Assembly: GCF_000146185.1 (NCBI RefSeq)
Contig: NC_012778.1
Span: 1,867,001-1,931,000, forward strand
DNA length: 64,000 nucleotides
Direction: 5' to 3'
From: [Eubacterium] eligens ATCC 27750
GTDB lineage: Bacteria > Bacillota > Clostridia > Lachnospirales > Lachnospiraceae
The first letter of the stretch is position 1; every line of letters starts with the position of its first letter. Positions 35,860 to 47,344 of the stretch are shown here, piece after piece. Both the position numbers and the translations under genes were made by a program. The notes beneath the pieces were generated by a model that was not told the DNA's origin, did not search any database, and saw nothing but the letters and a program-made list of their open reading frames with translations.

Positions 35860-35921
35860 GCAAGATTTGTCTACTTTTTCTTTCGATTTGGCAAGCAATC
35901 TCATTGTATTCATTCTATAAT
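35860..35921 (+). promoter_or_regulatory. Putative AraC-regulated promoter of the small peptide unit
   Basis: TATAAT at 35916-35921 has no -35 element at 16-18 nt, a pattern typical of activator-dependent promoters. Upstream are imperfect direct repeats TTTGCAAG-AT (around 35857-35866) and TTTGGCAAGCAAT (35887-35899), whose CAAG cores lie 31 bp apart, three helical turns. These could be AraC-family half-sites. Inference only. Confidence 0.4.
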
Positions 35922-35953
35922 CAGCTTGTAAATAAGGAAAGGAGGACTTCCAA

Positions 35954-36031
35954 ATGAACAAGTTTAAGAATTATATGAACAACCTTTTAGTATTCTACGC
36001 TGATTACTTTGAACATGTATATCATGCATAA
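35954..36031 (+). CDS. Small peptide of 25 residues in a structured transcript
   Basis: Short ORF with a near-perfect ribosome site (AAGGAAAGGAGG, 8 nt spacing to ATG). The peptide begins MNKFKNYMNN, then LLVFYADYF, and ends EHVYHA: aromatic-rich, with no signal peptide or clear TM helix. Bases 35983-35994 inside the ORF pair perfectly with 36032-36043 just past the stop (12-bp stem), so the second half of the ORF lies in a hairpin. The unit ends in a terminator at 36078-36108, about 180 nt after the -10 box. No family recognised. It could be a leader or signal peptide, a small toxin-like peptide, or an mRNA-like regulatory RNA. Confidence 0.6.
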   Translation: MNKFKNYMNNLLVFYADYFEHVYHA

Positions 36032-36043
36032 AATACTAAAAGG
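35983..36043 (+). ncRNA. Hairpin covering the end of the small ORF
   Basis: Perfect 12-bp inverted repeat (35983-35994 and 36032-36043) enclosing 37 nt that contains the stop codon. Ribosomes reading the peptide would open the stem, so translation and RNA structure should be coupled. Function not known. Confidence 0.5.
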
Positions 36044-36077
36044 ACTGCTTTGTTAAAACTGAACACCTAGTTTGCAG

Positions 36078-36108
36078 ACCATTTCGCAAAAATGAAATGG
36101 TTCTTTTT
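36078..36108 (+). terminator. Terminator of the small peptide unit
   Basis: Perfect 8-bp stem (36078-36085 with 36094-36101), 8-nt loop, then TCTTTTT. The T-run overlaps the galT stop codon on the other strand. Confidence 0.8.
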
Positions 36109-37597
36109 ATAAATCATCAATAAATCTATTGAATGCTGCAATTCCATCTGGTGTCCTTTTATAAACACCCGCATCCTCTAAAACCTTTGTAAAGACAATT
36201 CCAATTTCCTTTTGCACGATAGAATGAATATTCTCCGATGTAATGTCATACTTAGGAATCCATTCCTCTGCCCAGTCTGCGTGAGAAGCCATAGCTTCAT
36301 TCTGCCTTAGATCTTCTCCACTCAAGATTGCCCGCTCCAAGTCTGACATTTCTTTTTTCAATCTCGCTGGTAGCACCGCAAGTCCCATAACCTCAATCAG
36401 ACCAATATTTTCTTTCTTTATATGATGATACTGTGCGTGCGGATGATAAAGTCCCATCGGGCACTCCTCTGTGGTAATATTGTTTCTAAGCACAAGATCA
36501 AGCTCATACAGGTCTCCACGCTTTCTTGCTATTGGTGTGATGGTATTATGCGGAACGCCGTCTGTCTCGCTAAATATATATGCCTCCGGATCCGAATAGC
36601 CTCTCCACTTTTCTAAAATATGATTTGCCGCATCCACAAGCTCATTTATCTCTCTTCCTTGCAATCGTATCACAGACATCGGCCATTTCACGATTCCGGC
36701 ATGTACATTGGGATATCCGTCCAAAACAACTTCAGATTCATATGGTGCCTTTGCCATTGCAAATACATAGCCTCCACCTTGAAAATGATCATGGCTTAAA
36801 ATTGATCCTCCTACAATCGGCAAATCTGCATTTGAGCCTAATGTATAGTGCGGAAACTGTCTTACGAAATCCAACAGCTTACCAAATGTTGCCTTGTTAA
36901 TCACCATTGGTATATGATTATAATTAAAAATAATACAATGCTCATTGTAATAAACATACGGTGAATATTGCAGGTAATAATCTTCCTCACACAATGTAAG
37001 TGGAATAATTCTATGATTCTGTCTTGCAGGATGCATAATATGTCCTGCATAGCCCTCATTTTCCCGACAAAGCAAACATGCAGGATATCCAGACTTCTTT
37101 GTCATTCCCGCCTTTATAATATCTCTAGGATCTTTCTCTGGCTTTGACAGATTTATAGTTATATCCATCGTTCCAAAATCTGTTTCTGTCGTCCACTTTT
37201 CATCCTTCTCAATACGATCTACACGAATGTAATTTGTTATCTGGCTGAACTGATAATAAAACTGAGTTGCATGTTTAGGTGAATTTTCATATTTTTCGGC
37301 AAATTTTCTGCGAACAGTTGACGGAGCTGGTGTCAAAACTCCCATAACTTTTGTATCAAAGAGATCTCTCTGCGCAATCGTATCATCTTTCATGACTCCA
37401 TTTGCAATAGCATATGCAATCATATCCTCTAAGATCAGGTGCAGTTTTCTCGGCTCTACATCTTCTTCTGATGCCACATAGTCATTTAATCCAAACAACT
37501 CCAACAATGAATTTGTTACATAGACCTCATCTGCAAGATCAATCAGACCGTTTTTCAATCCATAATTTACCAGTTCGTTAATCAAATGATTAATCAT
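36107..37597 (-). CDS. galT: UDP-glucose--hexose-1-phosphate uridylyltransferase (class II GalT)
   Basis: Leloir-pathway enzyme exchanging UMP between UDP-glucose and galactose 1-phosphate. The 496-residue length and motifs (HPARQNHRIIPL; IVGGSILSHDHFQGGGYVFAMA) match the Gram-positive class II type, not the ~350-residue E. coli form. ATG 37597 is chosen because GGAG lies 9 nt upstream; a TTG at 37612 would place the ribosome site inside the gene. Last gene of the lacZ-symporter-galK-galT operon. Confidence 0.95.
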   Translation of the reverse strand: MINHLINELVNYGLKNGLIDLADEVYVTNSLLELFGLNDYVASEEDVEPRKLHLILEDMIAYAIANGVMKDDTIAQRDLFDTKVMGVLTPAPSTVRRKFAEKYENSPKHATQFYYQFSQITNYIRVDRIEKDEKWTTETDFGTMDITINLSKPEKDPRDIIKAGMTKKSGYPACLLCRENEGYAGHIMHPARQNHRIIPLTLCEEDYYLQYSPYVYYNEHCIIFNYNHIPMVINKATFGKLLDFVRQFPHYTLGSNADLPIVGGSILSHDHFQGGGYVFAMAKAPYESEVVLDGYPNVHAGIVKWPMSVIRLQGREINELVDAANHILEKWRGYSDPEAYIFSETDGVPHNTITPIARKRGDLYELDLVLRNNITTEECPMGLYHPHAQYHHIKKENIGLIEVMGLAVLPARLKKEMSDLERAILSGEDLRQNEAMASHADWAEEWIPKYDITSENIHSIVQKEIGIVFTKVLEDAGVYKRTPDGIAAFNRFIDDL

Positions 37598-37624
37598 CAC
37601 ACATTTCTCCAATCCATCGTAATC

Positions 37625-38905
37625 CTAAATTACCTTAATGCCACCATACTTACGAATCTTCAACACATCGCAAGCTCCGCTTCCAAACACTTCTTCCATC
37701 CCAGTCTTGTAATGTTCCACAAGCTCGTTTGGAACAAACGCCTGAATTGTTCCTGCGAAACCACCTCCGTGCACTCGGCATACGCCTTTATCTTCCAATA
37801 GGATTTCACTCACCGCCAGTGCTACCGATACATTCTGATGGCTGACATCATGACATGTAAATACATTTTGAAGATACTTAAAGGATGAATCTCCCGATTT
37901 CTTTACCAATAAAAGGAACTCTGAAAAGTTGTCTTTCTTTAAAGCATCTACTTCCTTTTGTACCCGTTCATTCTCACATATAAAGTGTAAAGCACGAAGT
38001 GCCGCCCTATCTCCTGCCTCTGCACGTATCTTAGATAAATTACTAAGGATTTCTTTCTTTGATACTTCTCCTAATACTTCTTTACCGAAACATGCTGCCG
38101 CCTGTTTCATCTCCATCGGTATTGCTGCATAGTCCGGTGTAAGATCTGCGTGAGAACCCTTGGTATCTGTAATACATAAACTGTATCCATGTACATCAAG
38201 ATCAAATTCAACACGCTCCACCTCTGGTTTTTGAGGATTCTCAAAATTGATATGCACCAGACTTCCAACCGAGCAAGCCATCTGATCCATCAATCCACAT
38301 GGTTTTCCAAAGTACACATTCTCTGCGTACTGTCCGATCATAGCAATCTCAATCGCTGATATATTGCCTTGATTGTACATGTAGGATAAGATAGTTCCAA
38401 TCAGAGTTTCAAATGCTGCCGAGGAAGATAACCCTGCTCCAATCAGCACATCGCTGGTAATATATGCCTGAAATCCACCGATTGTATGCCCATTCTCTTT
38501 TGTCTTTGCTAATACGCCACGAATCAATGCTTGGGTGCTTCCTTCTTCTTTATCTTTCTTATCTAAGTCATCCAAATGAATCGCAATCAGATTATTATAA
38601 CCGTCCGATACAATACGGACTACTTGATCGTCTAATTTTTTTGCAACAGCGATAGCATCATGGTTAATAGATGCAGCCAAAACCTCCCCATGCTGATGAT
38701 CCGTATGATTTCCTCCAATCTCACTTCTGCCCGGAGCACTATATATCCAAACATCATCATCGCCGAATCGTGTAATATACTGTTCAATGGCTTCTATATA
38801 TCGTTTTCTTTCATATGGAAGTTTGTCTTTGTCCACATAAATATCAGTCAATACATCATCACACATTCTCCCGTTAATCATCTCTATTATTGTGTCCGCC
38901 TTCAA
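37625..38905 (-). CDS. galK: Galactokinase
   Basis: Phosphorylates galactose at C1. The 426-residue GHMP kinase has the galactokinase signature GRSEIGGNHTDHQHG, the ATP-binding VLIGAGLSSSAAFE and the C-terminal VCRVHGGGFAGTIQ. The start is probably TTG 38905: AAGGAGGTGT is placed ideally before it and the reading further upstream is not family-like. 27 nt upstream of galT. Confidence 0.95.
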   Translation of the reverse strand: MKADTIIEMINGRMCDDVLTDIYVDKDKLPYERKRYIEAIEQYITRFGDDDVWIYSAPGRSEIGGNHTDHQHGEVLAASINHDAIAVAKKLDDQVVRIVSDGYNNLIAIHLDDLDKKDKEEGSTQALIRGVLAKTKENGHTIGGFQAYITSDVLIGAGLSSSAAFETLIGTILSYMYNQGNISAIEIAMIGQYAENVYFGKPCGLMDQMACSVGSLVHINFENPQKPEVERVEFDLDVHGYSLCITDTKGSHADLTPDYAAIPMEMKQAAACFGKEVLGEVSKKEILSNLSKIRAEAGDRAALRALHFICENERVQKEVDALKKDNFSEFLLLVKKSGDSSFKYLQNVFTCHDVSHQNVSVALAVSEILLEDKGVCRVHGGGFAGTIQAFVPNELVEHYKTGMEEVFGSGACDVLKIRKYGGIKVI

Positions 38906-38986
38906 AATATACACCTCCTTCTTGCACAAAAAGCATTGCCATTCTCGAATGTTCAATTAGACAATGCTTTTCATTACATATAACCC

Positions 38987-40381
38987 CTAATACTCTGTTG
39001 CGTCTGTTACTTCATCAGACTTAATTCCCTTTTCAGCTTTTAATTTTTCATTTGCAGCTTCTACGTTCATTCTGGAAAGAACAATCATAATTAACACATC
39101 AAATATCAATGGCAACCATAAATACATAAACTGCATCATATCAAGTGCTGACTGCGGCTGTGTTGCATTTGTTCCGACATAACCACTAAGCTCTAATAAC
39201 CAGCCACATACTGCAGTTCCAATTCCTCCACCAATCTTTACACCAAGTGATGTACAAGAATACATAGTTCCATCAATTCTCTTTCCCTGTGTCAGATAAG
39301 TATACTCTGAACAAGATGCAATCACTGCGTTCATATCTCCCTGCCATGGTCCCTGTCCAAGGGCTGCAAGGGCTGTAAATGCCAGCATAAGAGGAACACT
39401 TCCCATATATCCAGCTACAACAACCAACGCTCTACCAATAACGGCAATGATATATCCCCTAAGATTCAACTTGTACATACCCTTCCATTTACCAACGAAT
39501 GTCGGAGTAAAGATAAGAGCTATAATAAGTGGGATATTCACAGCCCAGGCGAACTGACCAAAGAGGTTTTTATTCTTCAGCACCCATGTCATATAGTAGA
39601 TACCGGCACCAATCATAGCACTGTAGAGCTGCTGTAAAATATAAGTTCCACAGATCATCATATAATACTTGTTCTTTACAAGCAGCTTAAATGCATGAAC
39701 CAATCCATACTTTTCTTCATCGCCCTTAACTTCTCCCTCGTTAAGCTCCTCCTCTGGAAGTTCTTTTACGGAGAGTGCTGAGATTGAATTTACAATCAGA
39801 CCGATAATTGCATAGATAATTGCTACAGTTCTCCATGCTGCCGCATCCCCACCACAATAATCAACAAATTTTACGGTTACAGATTGAATCAAAAGACTTG
39901 TAGAAAATGCAAAAATAAAACGACAAGATCCCATCTGCACACGCTCTTTGCTGTTCTTTGTAATCAAAGAAGTCAATGCGGAATATGCAATATTATTTGC
40001 TGTATAGAACACTCCATTTAACAATGTGTATGCAATAAAGAACCATGCATATTTTGCTGTATTTCCCCAGCTTGTAGGAACAGCAAAACAACATACCAGC
40101 GTAATTGCACAACCAATGTAACCATAAAGCATCCATGGCTTTGCCTTGCCCAGCTTACTGTGCGTCTTATCTATCATCGAGCCAAAGAATATGTCTGTAA
40201 ATCCATCAAACAGCTTAGAAAGTGCTATCAGCGTACCCACTATACCTGCTGCGAGTCCAACAGAATCTGTCAGATAAATCATCACAAATGATGTTAAAAA
40301 TGCATATACTACATTTCCTGCTATATCGCCGGATCCGTATCCGACTTTGTTATACCATTTTAAATACTTTTTTTCTTCCAT
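38987..40381 (-). CDS. GPH-family glycoside:cation symporter (lactose/galactoside permease)
   Basis: A 464-residue 12-TM sugar:cation symporter of the MelB/LacS (MFS-related GPH) type; 'KVGYGSGDIAGNVVYAF' N-terminus and 'GTLIALSKLFDGFTDIFFG' with the conserved Asp pair are diagnostic. Unlike LacS it has no C-terminal EIIA-like domain. ATG 40381 follows GAGGAG; an upstream ATG lacks a site. Its position between lacZ and galK argues for lactose or galactoside uptake. Confidence 0.92.
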   Translation of the reverse strand: MEEKKYLKWYNKVGYGSGDIAGNVVYAFLTSFVMIYLTDSVGLAAGIVGTLIALSKLFDGFTDIFFGSMIDKTHSKLGKAKPWMLYGYIGCAITLVCCFAVPTSWGNTAKYAWFFIAYTLLNGVFYTANNIAYSALTSLITKNSKERVQMGSCRFIFAFSTSLLIQSVTVKFVDYCGGDAAAWRTVAIIYAIIGLIVNSISALSVKELPEEELNEGEVKGDEEKYGLVHAFKLLVKNKYYMMICGTYILQQLYSAMIGAGIYYMTWVLKNKNLFGQFAWAVNIPLIIALIFTPTFVGKWKGMYKLNLRGYIIAVIGRALVVVAGYMGSVPLMLAFTALAALGQGPWQGDMNAVIASCSEYTYLTQGKRIDGTMYSCTSLGVKIGGGIGTAVCGWLLELSGYVGTNATQPQSALDMMQFMYLWLPLIFDVLIMIVLSRMNVEAANEKLKAEKGIKSDEVTDATEY

Positions 40382-40550
40382 AGAATCACTCCTCATCTTA
40401 ATTAGGTTTAGAATTTCATGTGTCGAACAGTCTGATGCTATATTATTCTAAATGTTTTACTTTTGTTCTTTTGTATCCCAAGTATCACCATATGTCCGGA
40501 CTTATATGGCAATATTTAGGGAAATGCTGTGTCAACAAGTTACATTATTA

Positions 40551-43694
<3,144 letters not shown>

Positions 43695-43726
43695 TTAAAT
43701 TTATGTTACCTTAATCCAGTTCTTAT

Positions 43727-43770
43727 GTCTATAAACTAGAATAGACAAAATATGCACAAAATGATACAAT
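43727..43770 (+). promoter_or_regulatory. Promoter and operator-like repeat of the plus-strand AraC gene
   Basis: TAGACA (43742-43747), 17-nt spacer, TACAAT (43765-43770). The -35 box overlaps an inverted repeat GTCTAT (43727-43732) / ATAGAC (43741-43746) with an 8-nt gap, a plausible operator for autoregulation or for divergent control of lacZ. Confidence 0.55.
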
Positions 43771-43802
43771 AATCCCATCAATCAGAAAAGGAGTGCTGCC
43801 CT

Positions 43803-44669
43803 ATGTACATGAACACCGGTTATTTGAACCATTCACATATGGATTTTAAGGATAAAAGCCGACCACTGATTGTCGGTAGCTGCGGAATCTATCGTTTGTC
43901 CGAGCACCCAAAGATACCAACCTATCGCCCAAGAGGACGTGTTGATTTTCAGATTATATATATTGCAGCCGGATGCGGACATTTTCATTTTGATACTGTT
44001 GATAACGAAACAATTGTTCCCGCTGGTAACATTGTCATATTCCGCCCAAAAGAGCTTCAGAAATATGAATACTATGGGGAAGATAAGACAGAAGTCTACT
44101 GGATTCATTTTACTGGAAGTGATGTAAAAAACATCTTAAGAAAATATGGTTTCCCAGATAACGAGAGAATATTCCCAGTTGGTACATCCATGGAATATGA
44201 GCGTGTATTTAAGAGAATTATTATAGAATTACAACGTTGTCAGGATAACTACGAAGAAATGCTCACATTATTGCTCCGTCATCTTCTGATCATATTCCAA
44301 CGTGAGCTTACCAGAGAGCATGTTTTAAAAAATGAATATCTCAACCACGAGATGGATACCGCCGTGACATATTTTAACGAAAATTATAACCGTGATATCA
44401 ATATAGAAGAGTATGCTACATCCAAGGGGATGAGCGTCAGTTGGTTCATAAGAAACTTCAAGAAGTTCACAGGTTCTACTCCTATGCAGTTTATTGTTGC
44501 GCTCCGTGTCAACAACGCACAGGTTCTACTAGAAGCAACAAATTATTCTATTAATGAAATATCAAAAATTGTGGGATATGATAACCAGCTATATTTCAGC
44601 CGATTATTTCATAAGTTGAAGGGGGACTCTCCTAGAGATTATCGAAAAACCAGAAAGTCGGAAATATAA
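43803..44669 (+). CDS. AraC-family transcriptional regulator of the lac/gal operon
   Basis: A 288-residue protein divergent from lacZ: N-terminal cupin domain (about 20-150, GRVDFQIIYIAAGCGHFHF and PAGNIVIFRPKE) and C-terminal AraC double HTH (about 185-285, DINIEEYATSKGMSVSWFIRNFKKFTG, then IVGYDNQLYFSRLFHKLKGDSPRDYR). This is the RhaS/MsmR-like type that activates sugar operons. Position and orientation make it the likely lactose-operon activator. AAAAGGAG precedes the ATG. Confidence 0.94.
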   Translation: MYMNTGYLNHSHMDFKDKSRPLIVGSCGIYRLSEHPKIPTYRPRGRVDFQIIYIAAGCGHFHFDTVDNETIVPAGNIVIFRPKELQKYEYYGEDKTEVYWIHFTGSDVKNILRKYGFPDNERIFPVGTSMEYERVFKRIIIELQRCQDNYEEMLTLLLRHLLIIFQRELTREHVLKNEYLNHEMDTAVTYFNENYNRDINIEEYATSKGMSVSWFIRNFKKFTGSTPMQFIVALRVNNAQVLLEATNYSINEISKIVGYDNQLYFSRLFHKLKGDSPRDYRKTRKSEI

Positions 44670-44692
44670 AACTCGTGTAGTGTCCACATAGT

Positions 44693-44741
44693 AGTCATAG
44701 TACACGCAAGAGAAGTAATTACAGTATTATGACTGTTTTTT
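44693..44741 (+). terminator. Terminator after the AraC gene
   Basis: Eleven-bp stem with one mismatch (44693-44703 with 44724-44734), 20-nt loop, then GTTTTTT. Confidence 0.7.
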
Positions 44742-44848
44742 ACAGGTGTAAGAATAGAGAATTGTTTCAGAATTGTTAATTTTCTTCTTTTCGCTCTTTC
44801 CACACTGCGAATTTGGACATTACAACAGCGCGTAGCACAGCAGACGTC

Positions 44849-44900
44849 CAAAAAGGAGCGTACCAACCCATCTATAAAACATTTCGGGCTGACACGCTCC
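44849..44900 (-). terminator. Terminator after the rlmD-like gene
   Basis: GGAGCGT/ACGCTCC arms (44855-44861 and 44894-44900) with inner GGG-type pairing; on the minus strand TTTTT follows. It sits 40-90 nt past the methyltransferase stop. Confidence 0.65.
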
Positions 44901-44938
44901 ATATATACTTCATATATGCTCCATATAAGCTTATGAAA

Positions 44939-46393
44939 TTATTCCATCCGAACCAAAAGGCACACACATTCAACGTGCACCGTATGCGAAAACTGGTCCA
45001 CAGGCTGTACCTTAACAGTCTTGTAACCCTTAGCCGCAAGGAGTCCTAAGTCACGGGCGAGTGTTGCCGAATCGCAGCTTACATACACGATACGCTCAGG
45101 CGACATCTTGACAATCGTGTCAAGAAGCGACTCATCGCAGCCCTTTCTTGGCGGGTCAACGACTACGACATCAGGAGTAATGCTCTTTCTTGCTTCCTCA
45201 CGCTGAGCCTCTGTTGCAGATGTGTCTGTTGCCAGCCGCGCCATTTCTTCATAAAAATGTGGTACGACCTCCTCAGCCTTTCCGACAAAGAATTCAGCAT
45301 TATCAATGCCGTTAATTGCCGCATTGTTCTTAGCATCTTCTATGGCTTGCGGAACAATCTCAACACCATATACCTTTCTTGCATTCTTGGCAAGGAATAA
45401 CGATATTGTTCCTATTCCACAATACAAGTCCCATACAGTCTCATTGCCTGTAAGTCCTGCGTATTCAAGGGCTTTTCCGTACAACTTCTCAGTCTGTCTT
45501 GGATTAACCTGAAAGAACGAAAGCGGTGATATCTGATACTTAATGTCACCGATATAATCTTCAATATAACTTTTTCCCCACAGAGTCTCGCACTGTCTGC
45601 CAAGAATGACATTAGTGTTCTCCGTGTTGTAATTAAGCATAATTGATTTGATGCATTTGTCTGTACTTATATCTGAATCAAGCGACACTTCTGTAAGGCG
45701 CCCTACAAGCGATTCCTTTAACTTATCAGACATCTTGGTGCCGTTAATAACAAGACAGACCATTATCTCGTCTGTGTGAAAGCCTGTTCTTATAAGGACA
45801 TGACGCACAAGCCCTTTTCTGGTCTGTTCATCATATGGTGCAACACCGTTGAGCTCCATCCAGCTCTTTATCACAGCAAGAATATATTGGTTCTCGACAG
45901 CACCAATCTTGCAGTCTGTACATGAGATAATAGAATGAGTTCTTCCTGCATAGAAGCCCATCACAACGCTTCCATCTTTGGCAGTTCCAACCGGATACTG
46001 TGCTTTATTTCTGTATCTGAAAGGCTCTTCCATTCCGATAGCCGGGAAAAACTCATAGCCTTCTATCTTACCGATTCGCTTGAGATTATCGTCAACCAGC
46101 TTTTCCTTAAATCTTAGCTGTGCCTGATAACTCATCTGCTGAATCTGACAGCCACCGCACTGTCTCGCAACAAGACAGGCAGGAGTCACTCTGTCAGATG
46201 AAGCCTCGATAATCTTTTCAAGCCTTGCATAGCCGTAATTCTTCTTGGCTTTAATAATCTTTGCCTCAATCTTATCTCCGATTATCGCATCCTTAACAAA
46301 GAGAGTATATCCGTCAACCTTGCCGATACCCTCTCCTCCGGTTCCTATATCTTCTATTACAAATGTTACTTTATCATCTTTCTTAAAACTCAT
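44939..46393 (-). CDS. 23S rRNA (uracil-C5)-methyltransferase, RlmD/RlmCD family
   Basis: SAM-dependent m5U methyltransferase for 23S rRNA. The 484-residue protein has an N-terminal TRAM domain (1-60), an iron-sulfur Cys cluster (CGGCQIQQM with C nearby at about 70-82), the RNA-binding fold and the catalytic block VVVVDPPRKGC...VYVSCDSATLARDL. Closest types are RlmD and the Gram-positive RlmCD; the sequence does not distinguish them. Overlaps the YhaM-like gene by 11 nt. Confidence 0.9.
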   Translation of the reverse strand: MSFKKDDKVTFVIEDIGTGGEGIGKVDGYTLFVKDAIIGDKIEAKIIKAKKNYGYARLEKIIEASSDRVTPACLVARQCGGCQIQQMSYQAQLRFKEKLVDDNLKRIGKIEGYEFFPAIGMEEPFRYRNKAQYPVGTAKDGSVVMGFYAGRTHSIISCTDCKIGAVENQYILAVIKSWMELNGVAPYDEQTRKGLVRHVLIRTGFHTDEIMVCLVINGTKMSDKLKESLVGRLTEVSLDSDISTDKCIKSIMLNYNTENTNVILGRQCETLWGKSYIEDYIGDIKYQISPLSFFQVNPRQTEKLYGKALEYAGLTGNETVWDLYCGIGTISLFLAKNARKVYGVEIVPQAIEDAKNNAAINGIDNAEFFVGKAEEVVPHFYEEMARLATDTSATEAQREEARKSITPDVVVVDPPRKGCDESLLDTIVKMSPERIVYVSCDSATLARDLGLLAAKGYKTVKVQPVDQFSHTVHVECVCLLVRME

Positions 46394-47327
46394 TAGTTGT
46401 CCTTCTTATATTAGAATCAAGCCATCTGTTATAACCAAGCCAGTCGTTGGTATCCTTGGCTTCAAGCGCTTCTCTTAGTGTCTCAAGCTTTGCATCCATA
46501 TTATCAGCCATAGATAATGCGACAGCCTCTGCTATTGATGGCTTCTTAGGTGAGCCGTACTCAAGCTCTCCGTGATGTGAAAGTATGCAGTGTCCAATCT
46601 GCATTGCAAGCATATCAGGGAATCCGTCTATCTGCTTAACCTTCTCCATAACCATCTCATATCCAATAACGATATGTCCTAAGAAATTACCCTCGTCAGT
46701 GTAATCATTCTTAGGAAATTCAGATAATTCCTTAACCTTGCCGACATCATGCAGCATTGCACATGTTATAAGCAGATCCCTGTTAAGAAAATCATAGTTG
46801 CTGCTCATCTTGTCACATAATCTTGTAACACTTAAGCTGTGCTCTAACAATCCGCCAGCGAAACCATGATGTACTGTCTTGGCTGCTGATACACATTTGA
46901 ACTTCTTTGCAAATGCTTCATCTTTAAAGAAAGAATATAACAGCTGCTTCATATATGTACTCTTAACACTGTCTACATACTTCATCAGTTCTGCAAACAT
47001 ATTATCAATATTATATCTTGAAGATGGTACATAATCTGCTGCAACATATTCATTCTCTGATGCAATTCTTGCTCTCTCTATCTTAAACTGTAATGCTCCG
47101 TTATAGCTTGTTACCTGTCCTGTTACCGCAACATAATCATTAACATCAAATTCAGCAATTCCGCCTGAATTAAGGTCCCATATCTTAGAGTCAATCTGTC
47201 CTGTCTTATCAGCAAGCATTACATTGGCATATTCCTTGCCTGTCTTAGTAAGTGCTATTGATTTTGATTTGCACAGATATACCTCTGAAATTCTCTCACC
47301 ATCTTTAAGAGTCTCTATATAACGCAT
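46383..47327 (-). CDS. YhaM-family 3'-5' exoribonuclease
   Basis: A 314-residue protein with an OB-fold nucleic-acid domain (about 1-115) and an HD metal-dependent domain (about 150-285) containing HHGFAGGLLEHSLSV, MLHDVGKVKE and HCILSHHGELEYGSP. This is the YhaM architecture, an RNA and DNA 3' exonuclease of Gram-positives. The start overlaps nothing upstream; downstream it overlaps rlmD. Confidence in exact substrate is moderate. Confidence 0.92.
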   Translation of the reverse strand: MRYIETLKDGERISEVYLCKSKSIALTKTGKEYANVMLADKTGQIDSKIWDLNSGGIAEFDVNDYVAVTGQVTSYNGALQFKIERARIASENEYVAADYVPSSRYNIDNMFAELMKYVDSVKSTYMKQLLYSFFKDEAFAKKFKCVSAAKTVHHGFAGGLLEHSLSVTRLCDKMSSNYDFLNRDLLITCAMLHDVGKVKELSEFPKNDYTDEGNFLGHIVIGYEMVMEKVKQIDGFPDMLAMQIGHCILSHHGELEYGSPKKPSIAEAVALSMADNMDAKLETLREALEAKDTNDWLGYNRWLDSNIRRTTNEF

Positions 47328-47344
47328 AAATCCTTCTGCCTCCG

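Noticed and set aside
44670..44938. Hidden gene between the AraC and rlmD-like genes
   Set aside because: Only two convergent terminators and short shadows were found; no coding signature or ribosome site.
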